In this document: positions 57,895 through 64,000 of the stretch, one piece after another
Position numbering within the stretch: the first letter of the stretch is position 1
Layout of the letters: every line of letters begins with the position of its first letter
NCBI RefSeq assembly: GCF_005281475.1
Contig: NZ_CP040106.1
Location: 4,616,501 to 4,680,500, forward strand
From: Echinicola rosea
Lineage (GTDB): Bacteria > Bacteroidota > Bacteroidia > Cytophagales > Cyclobacteriaceae
Direction: 5' to 3'
Length of the DNA: 64,000 bases
The notes under the pieces: generated by a model
Told to the model about the DNA's origin: nothing
The model's database searches: none
What the model saw: the letters and a program-made list of their open reading frames with translations, nothing else
Made by a program: the position numbers and the translations under genes

Positions 57895-58611
57895 ATGAAG
57901 AAAGTTTTAATCGTAGAAGACGAATTGGATTTAGGAGAAAACTTGGAAGAAATCTTAACGGTACTAGGCTATAATGTAGCCCCCATCATCTCTGATGGTA
58001 ATATGGTGCTTGACTATCTTAGATATAGCCAGCCAGATCTCATCCTTATGGACGTACTGATAGATGGAGATATGGATGGGATCGAATTGGCAAAGAAAAT
58101 AAAGGAATCGTATCGTATCCCCATTATTTTTTTGACAGGCTATTCCGACAAAATGATACTGGATAGGATTTCCAAAGTGAATTATGAAGGATATCTGCTG
58201 AAGCCATTTCAGATCGATACGCTAAAGACTTGCCTTTATCTTACTTTTAAAAACCAAGAAGCCCCCAAGGAAAAAGTCAAGCCCCAAACCCTAAAAATCA
58301 GGGATAAAGGCTTCTTGGTACCCGTTCCTGTAGAAGACATCACTGTGTTGGAGGCAGACGGACTGTACACCAAAATTTACACATTGTCCAAGCCTTACAC
58401 GATTCGGGATATCCTTAAAGATGTCACTGAAAAACTGCCTGACGAGACATTTCTCCGCATCCACAAATCTTTCACCATCAATGTAAACCATATCCACGCT
58501 TATAACGCCAAAGAATTGACCGTCGGGGGGCAAACCATTCCTATGAGAAGGGGGTTTCTAAAAAAACTCAAAGGTATTCTAGAAGACAGAAAAGTACTTT
58601 CAGTCAACTAA
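57895..58611 (+). CDS. LytTR-family response regulator
   Basis: This 238-residue protein has an N-terminal receiver domain (residues 3-118) with acidic pocket Glu8/Asp9, phospho-acceptor Asp53 in LILMDVLIDGDMDG, Thr in FLTGYS and Lys in YLLKPF. A C-terminal LytTR DNA-binding domain follows (about 138-235, VPVEDITVLEADGLYTKIYTL...FLRIHKSFTINVNHIHAYNAKELTVGGQTIPMRRGFLKKL). It is alone on the plus strand inside the EPS locus, with no histidine kinase next to it, so its kinase is elsewhere. Regulation of the EPS genes is inferred from position. Confidence 0.94.
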   Translation: MKKVLIVEDELDLGENLEEILTVLGYNVAPIISDGNMVLDYLRYSQPDLILMDVLIDGDMDGIELAKKIKESYRIPIIFLTGYSDKMILDRISKVNYEGYLLKPFQIDTLKTCLYLTFKNQEAPKEKVKPQTLKIRDKGFLVPVPVEDITVLEADGLYTKIYTLSKPYTIRDILKDVTEKLPDETFLRIHKSFTINVNHIHAYNAKELTVGGQTIPMRRGFLKKLKGILEDRKVLSVN

Positions 58612-58755
58612 CCTAAAACAGCAAGTGACCTTCTGGCTTCCTTATCCATGGCTCCAGGAGGAAATCTTTCTGCATAATAACCTGAGCTCGACTTATTTTT
58701 AGCATTAAAAGCGTCGTTGCGAACCCTTTTAGGAGGATGTGGGTTGGAAAAGGGT

Positions 58756-58783
58756 GTGGCAACTCGCCGCGGCGAGCTGCCAC
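58756..58783. repeat. 28-bp palindrome around CCGCGG
   Basis: The outer arms GTGGCA and TGCCAC flank the perfect 14-base core CTCGCCGCGGCGAG, with a single A-C mismatch between them. The core is shared with the palindromes at 50.76 kb and 12.65 kb. Confidence 0.75.
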
Positions 58784-59015
58784 GGCTTCCACCCGCTCAG
58801 GCCTTTCTCTAAGCCTCGCAGTGACGGTTTTATAATCGAACTGAGGTTAATAGGAACCAAGCAATATTTCTGAGGGGACTCGTCTTCATGAGGCTGTCTC
58901 ATAATTGAACAATGCATCATCACGAGCGGAGCGAAGCCTGCCTGACGGTCATAGCCGTCAGCTTAAGTCGCTCTGGGCACATCAGCTGTCACAGAAAGAT
59001 AAACTTAGCTGTTAG

Positions 59016-59089
59016 GGATTTGTATGTTCGGAATTTGTATGTTCGGGATTTGTAATCCCGAACCGCAGTAATGGGGATTTGTAATCCCC
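59016..59089. repeat. Tandem 15-base repeats and two TTGTA-loop hairpins
   Basis: Three 15-base units run in tandem at 59016-59030, 59031-59045 and 59046-59060, with consensus GGATTTGTATGTTCG. The third unit, with flanking bases, forms the hairpin 59042-59062 (stem TTCGGGAT, loop TTGTA). A second hairpin at 59073-59089 has stem GGGGAT and the same loop. These share the loop, but not the stem, with the copies at 4.0 and 7.1 kb. Confidence 0.75.
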
Positions 59090-59115
59090 CATACCGTACC
59101 TTTCTCAGGATTTTA

Positions 59116-60195
59116 TCATGGAGTAAGATGCTCCCTACTCTTCCGACTGAATCCATAATAGGAAGAATACCAGTCCACAAATTGCCTCACACCCTTCTCC
59201 AGAGGAGTATCGGGTCTATATCCAGTATCCCTTGTTAGATCTTGCACATCAGCATACGTGGAAACCACGTCTCCGGCCTGCATAGGCATCATTGTCTTTT
59301 TCGCACTTTTACCCATCGCTTTTTCCAAAGCTTGGATGTAATCCATCAGCTTGACAGGTGTGCTGTTTCCGATATTATACACTTTATAGGGAACGTAAGA
59401 AGTGCTTGTTTTTGGGGATTCGTGCCAGTTCTGATCTGGCTGAGCGGGTTTATCGGCTACCTTTATGACACCCGCCACTATATCATCGATATAGGTAAAA
59501 TCCCTTTCCATCTTACCGTGATTAAACACCTTGATCGGCTCACCTTTTCTAATGGCATCAGCGAAGAGAAACATCGCCATATCCGGCCTGCCCCAGGGTC
59601 CATACACTGTAAAAAAACGTAACCCGGTCGTGGGGATTTGAAACAAATGGCTATAGGTGTGGGCCATAAGTTCATTGGACTTTTTGGTTGCAGCATATAG
59701 ACTTACGGGGTGATCCACCCCATGCGCTGTCGAAAAGGGCATCATTTTATTGGCTCCATAAACAGAACTTGAGGAAGCATATACCAAGTGCTTAACGGGA
59801 TATTGCCTGCAGGCTTCCAATACATTCAAGAAGCCTTGGATGTTTGCCTGCACATAAGCATCTGGATGCTCAAGAGAATACCTTACCCCTGCCTGCGCTG
59901 CCAAATGAATGACCACATCAATTTTAAATTGAGCCATCAATTCCATAAGGGAAATCTTATCGGCCAAGTCCAGTTTTACAAAGATATAATTTGCATAGTC
60001 GGTTGACCGAATATACTTTCCTGCCACTACTTGATCCCTCAAAATACCGGTCGCCTCTAATCGGCTATATTTTAAGTTGATATCATAATAATCATTGATG
60101 GAGTCCACTCCGATTACCTCCTCCCCTCTTTCCAGCAATTTTTTGGCTACGTGAAAGCCAATAAACCCAGCAGTGCCTGTCACTAAATACTTCAT
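59116..60195 (-). CDS. NAD-dependent epimerase, UDP-glucuronate 4-epimerase-like (CapI family)
   Basis: This 359-residue SDR enzyme probably interconverts UDP-glucuronate and UDP-galacturonate. The Rossmann motif [15 protein letters not shown] is at the N-terminus, with [17 protein letters not shown], the [17 protein letters not shown] segment and the catalytic Tyr in [65 protein letters not shown] is typical of the CapI/GAE type. The substrate is assigned by resemblance and by the presence of Ugd in the locus. A UDP-GlcNAc or other sugar epimerase role is less likely. Confidence 0.88.
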   Translation of the reverse strand: MKYLVTGTAGFIGFHVAKKLLERGEEVIGVDSINDYYDINLKYSRLEATGILRDQVVAGKYIRSTDYANYIFVKLDLADKISLMELMAQFKIDVVIHLAAQAGVRYSLEHPDAYVQANIQGFLNVLEACRQYPVKHLVYASSSSVYGANKMMPFSTAHGVDHPVSLYAATKKSNELMAHTYSHLFQIPTTGLRFFTVYGPWGRPDMAMFLFADAIRKGEPIKVFNHGKMERDFTYIDDIVAGVIKVADKPAQPDQNWHESPKTSTSYVPYKVYNIGNSTPVKLMDYIQALEKAMGKSAKKTMMPMQAGDVVSTYADVQDLTRDTGYRPDTPLEKGVRQFVDWYSSYYGFSRKSREHLTP

Positions 60196-60233
60196 TTAAT
60201 ACTACTTAAATGGTAATAGATTTATTTTTGATT

Positions 60234-60266
60234 AAAAAAAGTCCTTCAGCTGCGAAGGACTTTTTA
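60234..60266 (-). terminator. Rho-independent terminator after the sugar transferase gene
   Basis: The arms AAAAAGTCCTTC and GAAGGACTTTTT with an AGCTGC loop form a strong stem, with A and T runs on both sides. It lies 23 bases beyond the stop at 60289. Confidence 0.9.
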
Positions 60267-60288
60267 AGTTGAAGTTCGATGCCCTTAG

Positions 60289-61005
60289 TCAATAAGCATT
60301 TTCGCGATCAAGCAGTAAACTCAAAAAAGTCATCCAAATGATCTTATAGTCCAAGACTGGATTCCATTTTTTAAGGTAAAAAATATCCATGCGATAGCGG
60401 GCGTACATTTGATAAAACTCCGCCGTTTCGCCCCTGTACCCCTTGGCCTGAGCAAGTCCAGTCAGCCCTGGCTTCGAGTGATGCCGTGACATGAAACCAT
60501 TTATCTGAGAGGAAAACTGCTCATTCAAAGACACCGGATGAGGTCGTGGCCCTACGATGGACATATCTCCTTTGAAAACATTGATCAACTGCGGCAGTTC
60601 ATCAATACTGGTCTTGCGGATAAATTTCCCTACACGGGTTACCCGGGAGTCATTCTTCGTGGCCTGCTTTGTATCGGCTTCTTGGTTGACTACCATGCTT
60701 CTAAACTTATAACAGAAGAACAGCTCATTGTCCTTGCCGTGGCGCTTTTGCTTAAAAAACACAGGCCCTTTGGAGTCCAATTTTATCAAAAGTGCCATGA
60801 TCGGAAATAACCAAAACCCTATGACAACCATAAACATCAGTGCTATCAGGATGTCTGAAGCTCTTTTCACCACCAAGTTTACCTTGTTATAACCTGATGA
60901 TACCATGGGAGAATGCTCTCCTTGTGCGTTTTTTCTCAATTGGGGCCTATTCATTAACCCCACATTGTTCTCACTTTCTCTAAAATGTACAACTGAACCA
61001 TTCAT
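60289..61005 (-). CDS. Initiating sugar-1-phosphate transferase (polyprenyl-phosphate, WcaJ/WbaP C-terminal type)
   Basis: This 238-residue membrane enzyme transfers a sugar-1-phosphate to undecaprenyl phosphate to start the repeat unit. One membrane span ([23 protein letters not shown]) at about residues 51-73 is followed by the conserved transferase core: [64 protein letters not shown], and [20 protein letters not shown]. It lacks the N-terminal multi-span region of larger family members. The start at 61005 follows an AT-rich region, and the gene is a single transcript with its own terminator. Confidence 0.95.
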   Translation of the reverse strand: MNGSVVHFRESENNVGLMNRPQLRKNAQGEHSPMVSSGYNKVNLVVKRASDILIALMFMVVIGFWLFPIMALLIKLDSKGPVFFKQKRHGKDNELFFCYKFRSMVVNQEADTKQATKNDSRVTRVGKFIRKTSIDELPQLINVFKGDMSIVGPRPHPVSLNEQFSSQINGFMSRHHSKPGLTGLAQAKGYRGETAEFYQMYARYRMDIFYLKKWNPVLDYKIIWMTFLSLLLDRENAY

Positions 61006-61301
61006 AAGACATTAAGTTTTGGTTTTGGACAGAAATAATTCATTAAAAAAACCAGGTGTTGGTGCTGATTTATTAGGCTATAAAGGGTTCACTCGAAACG
61101 TATCCTGCTTTATGCTACCGGACACATACCGCATGTGACAACCGTAATGTTAAATTAAAATTTATATTGATTTTTAAATAATTAAAATAACTATAGGTAA
61201 ATAAAGTGAGTAAATATTATAATTAAATGCTATTATATTTAATTATAATATTTTATGCATTTCATTTACATAATCACCTTATCCACACACAACTCTTCCC
61301 T

Positions 61302-63029
61302 TTAAAAGAGATAGGAAAGCCCAATATTTGTATTTAAGTTAAACGCCGGATCTCCCCGATAGCGACCATCTTTTTCATTGTAGTAAGGCGCATAAAAATT
61401 ATAGTTCATTCCCTTGATCATCCTCACTTGCGCCTGTAAGAGCAAGTGGTCCACAATCTCATCTTCATATTTTCCCCCTACAGCAAAATCAATCCATGGA
61501 GCCACCTGTTCACCGTTGCTGTTGGCATAGTGATAAAAATTCTGATCGCGAGCATAACGCTCCAATTGCAAGGCGATCTTCCTTAGCCCCTTTACATGGC
61601 TGATTTCGAGAATCTGGATATTTCCGCTTCTCCCCAAACCTGAGCCTAGGACTTGTCCTCTGTGTGTCACCCCGTGGATCACTTGGTAATTGTCATAGAG
61701 ACCGCGCCCCCTATTTGGCAATCCGTCCCATTTTATAATATTGTTAATGGAATTCTGAGTCTGGGTCATCTCTAAACTGACCCCAATATATTGTCCATTG
61801 GTGATGGGAATATACTTGCTTGCTCCTATCACATAGCCACGGGAATGCTCTGGATTAAGAATGGTTTCTCTCCAATTTAAGGAGTGGTCCGTACGCATAA
61901 ATTCAAAATAGAACTCACTGTGTGCCTCAGGTATCGCCCACCTGAAGAAAAACTCCAGCACTTGATCTTCCCGTTTATTAACATTTTCCAGTACGCCCTC
62001 TCCATCTTTTGGAAGTGGAGAAAACAATGGAACCCACGCCCTGGCATTGTCGGCCATGTCTCCTCTATAGATCTGAAAGGCACGGCTTGCGCCTAACGAC
62101 AACCCAGGCAACCATTTGGGAGAATAGGAGACAGTAATACCTGTAAAATACCGCCAATCATCCTCTTCAATCGGTTCAAAAACAGACGAATAAGCGCTAT
62201 CACTATAATAAGTATGCCCGCTACCTCCCAGCCTCCCCATGATATATTGTCCTTCAAAATGTCCCAAAAAGGTCTTTACAGGCTTGGTCGTGTGCAGTGT
62301 GACATGAGGAAATCCTTGGGCATTGTCTCCAAGCATCAATGGGTTAAATCTCGCCGGACCCCACCAGATATTTTCGGTGGAGACTCCAGCCGCAAATCCC
62401 CCAAACATCACTTTTACATGTGAATTTCCAGGCAACAGCTCATTTATCGGCCCATCTCCATACCGCACCGGTAGATCTATATCACCCGCTCCACGCTCCA
62501 TAAACTCAAAAAAAGTAAGGGGCGCATCTTCTGGGTATTCTTCGAATGGCTGGTTCTGTGCATAGTGATATTGAGGATAAAGCTGGATGCTCACAGGGCC
62601 GGCCTGCATGTGAACTCCTGCATTCATCAAGAACTGCTGACCTTTTGCAGGTACCTCTGCTCCATTTCCCCAGCCGTAGGGATAAGTGGAGTTGAAGGTA
62701 TGGGTCAGTGTTGCAGGCATGACCCTAAGGGTAAACGCCCCCTTGTCCACTACCTTCCCTAGCAGGCCATTTGTCATCAACTCGCTGTACTTTTCCTCCT
62801 CTATTTTAGTGAGGTACAAAGGGCGGACATTAAAACTGAGTGGACCACTCGTGGTATCGATAAGCTGCTCCCGGCGGATATAATCCTGGAAAACAGGCTG
62901 GTTCAAGGGCAAATTCTGCGCTTGAAGCTGCCGCATCGACAATAAAAAGAAAAGCCCTGCACACCATACTAATAGGGCAAAATAGCGAGAAGCCCTACCC
63001 TTGCATGAATTACATTTCCCTTTGAACAT
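61302..63029 (-). CDS. Wzi-family capsule assembly outer-membrane protein, copy 2
   Basis: This 575-residue paralogue of the protein at 31248-32948 has a signal peptide ending near MRQLQAQ. The shared family core is FAAGVSTENIWWGPARFNPLMLGDNAQGFPHVTLHTTKPVKTFLGHFEGQ, with YSPKWLPGLSLGAS and the C-terminal strand NTNIGLSYLF. ATG 63029 is preferred, while ATG 63041 and 63062 are alternatives that only lengthen the N-terminus. It lies at the far end of the EPS locus as its own unit, so each boundary carries one Wzi. Confidence 0.9.
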   Translation of the reverse strand: MFKGKCNSCKGRASRYFALLVWCAGLFFLLSMRQLQAQNLPLNQPVFQDYIRREQLIDTTSGPLSFNVRPLYLTKIEEEKYSELMTNGLLGKVVDKGAFTLRVMPATLTHTFNSTYPYGWGNGAEVPAKGQQFLMNAGVHMQAGPVSIQLYPQYHYAQNQPFEEYPEDAPLTFFEFMERGAGDIDLPVRYGDGPINELLPGNSHVKVMFGGFAAGVSTENIWWGPARFNPLMLGDNAQGFPHVTLHTTKPVKTFLGHFEGQYIMGRLGGSGHTYYSDSAYSSVFEPIEEDDWRYFTGITVSYSPKWLPGLSLGASRAFQIYRGDMADNARAWVPLFSPLPKDGEGVLENVNKREDQVLEFFFRWAIPEAHSEFYFEFMRTDHSLNWRETILNPEHSRGYVIGASKYIPITNGQYIGVSLEMTQTQNSINNIIKWDGLPNRGRGLYDNYQVIHGVTHRGQVLGSGLGRSGNIQILEISHVKGLRKIALQLERYARDQNFYHYANSNGEQVAPWIDFAVGGKYEDEIVDHLLLQAQVRMIKGMNYNFYAPYYNEKDGRYRGDPAFNLNTNIGLSYLF

Positions 63030-63268
63030 TACTAAAATCATTGAGAATAAATCAATCAACAAACCTGATTATTGCAAAAAGTTAGATATTGGCTATCTTA
63101 TTTAAAGGGGATTTGTAGTGAATCGTAAATAAAAAGTCATCGCCACATCGGCACCATGGCAACCACTGGAAACTATTGTAAATAAAAAGTAAATCTGGAG
63201 TTGAAACTTTTATTTACGCAACAATGTTGCATTATGTACCAAATTAATATTCAATCTAAAATCACACC

Positions 63269-64000
63269 ATGAAAACAAACTCCTACGATGCGATCATTGT
63301 CGGTGGCAGCTATGCAGGACTGTCAGCCGCCATGTCCTTGGGGCGGGCTTTACGAAAAGTCCTTATCATAGACAGTGGCAATCCCTGCAACAAACAAACA
63401 CCCCATTCACACAACTTCCTCACCCAAGATGGGAAAAAGCCTGGTGAAATTGCTGCTACTGGCCGAGAACAAGTACTCCAGTACCCGACGGTCCACATTG
63501 AAAACGATCGAGCCATTGATGCAAAAAAACAAGCAGAAGGTTTTGAATTGAACACAGCCTCAGGGACTACTTATCTGGGTAAAAAACTGCTCTTCGCAGC
63601 AGGCATCAAGGACCACATGCCTGAGATTGATGGATTTGCTGACTGCTGGGGAAAATCGGTGATCCACTGTCCTTATTGCCATGGATACGAGGTAAAAAAC
63701 CTGCCTACTGCCATTATGGCCAATGGGGACAAGGCTTTTCATTTGGGCAAACTCCTTCAAAACTGGACCAGTGACCTTACCCTTCTTACAAATGGCCCTT
63801 CCACCCTTACTTCAGACCAACAAGAAGCGCTAGAGACTGACGGCATCCGTATCATGACCGATCCCATCACCGCTCTCCACCATAAGGACGGCAAACTGCA
63901 AGAAATCCATTTTTCGTCTGACCGTTCTTTGCCCTTGGGCGTAATGTATGCAGCGATCCCTTTTTCACAACATACCGACTTACCTGAAAAATTAGGGTGC
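63269..64000 (+). CDS. Thioredoxin-reductase-like FAD/NAD(P) oxidoreductase, 3' part beyond the window
   Basis: The first 244 residues are visible, and the gene runs off the window edge. An FAD-binding motif AIIVGGSYAGLSAAMSLG is at residues 9-26 and a redox-active dithiol motif CPYCHG at about residues 134-139. The layout matches the flavoprotein disulfide reductase family of thioredoxin-reductase-like proteins. An N-terminal ATG at 63269 gives MKTNSYDAIIVGG. The physiological substrate is unknown, and a link to the EPS locus is not evident. Confidence 0.88.
   Translation, partial: MKTNSYDAIIVGGSYAGLSAAMSLGRALRKVLIIDSGNPCNKQTPHSHNFLTQDGKKPGEIAATGREQVLQYPTVHIENDRAIDAKKQAEGFELNTASGTTYLGKKLLFAAGIKDHMPEIDGFADCWGKSVIHCPYCHGYEVKNLPTAIMANGDKAFHLGKLLQNWTSDLTLLTNGPSTLTSDQQEALETDGIRIMTDPITALHHKDGKLQEIHFSSDRSLPLGVMYAAIPFSQHTDLPEKLGC

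Larger units (their letters stand above)
58612..59115. other. Spacer with mosaic repeats after the LytTR gene
   Basis: There is no gene. It contains the 28-bp palindrome at 58756-58783 and the TTGTA-loop repeat cluster at 59016-59089. Together these suggest a landing zone for short mobile or REP-like elements between two convergent genes (regulator plus, epimerase minus). Confidence 0.6.

Overview
The window looks like a chromosome segment of a Bacteroidota bacterium, most likely a marine member of the Cytophagales (Cyclobacteriaceae, Echinicola-like). The evidence is a SusC/SusD pair with an ECF sigma factor and FecR, many sulfatases, Wzi-type capsule assembly proteins, a DUF5522 tail and a moderate GC content. 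The genus is an inference. No rRNA, tRNA, CRISPR array, integrase or intact insertion sequence was recognised.

Region 1 (1-4.0 kb, plus strand) is a corrinoid salvage and nucleotide-loop assembly operon: the tail of a Cys-rich DUF5522 protein, CobU, a Dph6-like PP-loop ATPase, CobT, CobS and CobC. The genes mostly overlap or nearly abut. Region 2 (4.2-7.1 kb, plus) is a YtrA-type unit: ABC ATPase, ABC membrane subunit, short GntR regulator and an exported protein of unknown function. A nested palindrome lies directly before the first start codon. Region 3 (7.1-12.2 kb, minus) is a D-galactonate-type catabolic cluster: FadR-type GntR regulator, KDPG/KDPGal aldolase, galactonate dehydratase, GntP permease and an SMP-30 lactonase lipoprotein. 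No sugar-acid kinase is present.

Region 4 (12.7-30.9 kb) is a polysaccharide utilisation locus for a probably sulfated glycan. It holds a GH2 enzyme (plus strand), three S1-type sulfatases, a GH43-like lipoprotein, two paralogous SusD proteins, one SusC with an N-terminal STN signalling domain, a FecR anti-sigma factor and an ECF sigma factor. An unrelated HPP membrane protein sits inside it. The neighbouring galactonate pathway could consume a galactose-derived product, but this is inference.

Region 5 (31.2-63.0 kb, almost all minus) is a large Wzx/Wzy-type exopolysaccharide locus. Its parts are an initiating sugar transferase, UDP-glucuronate-family epimerase, Wza-like export lipoprotein, Wzc-like tyrosine kinase, UDP-xylose synthase, GDP-mannose pyrophosphorylase, flippase, polymerase, two polysaccharide pyruvyl transferases, three GT4 and one GT26 glycosyltransferases, an MBOAT/SGNH acylation pair, a secreted heparinase II/III-like lyase, UDP-glucose dehydrogenase, a DUF4301 protein, a Cys-rich lipoprotein and two Wzi paralogues, one at each end. 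A LytTR response regulator points the opposite way after a 1.2-kb gene-free stretch. The product is predicted to be an acidic, acylated and pyruvylated polymer containing mannose, uronic acid and xylose. The window ends in a truncated thioredoxin-reductase-like flavoprotein.

Spacers carry at least two families of short palindromes: hairpins that share a TTGTA loop but have different, self-complementary stems, and GC-rich CCGCGG-centred palindromes, some followed by TCTCA-rich tracts.
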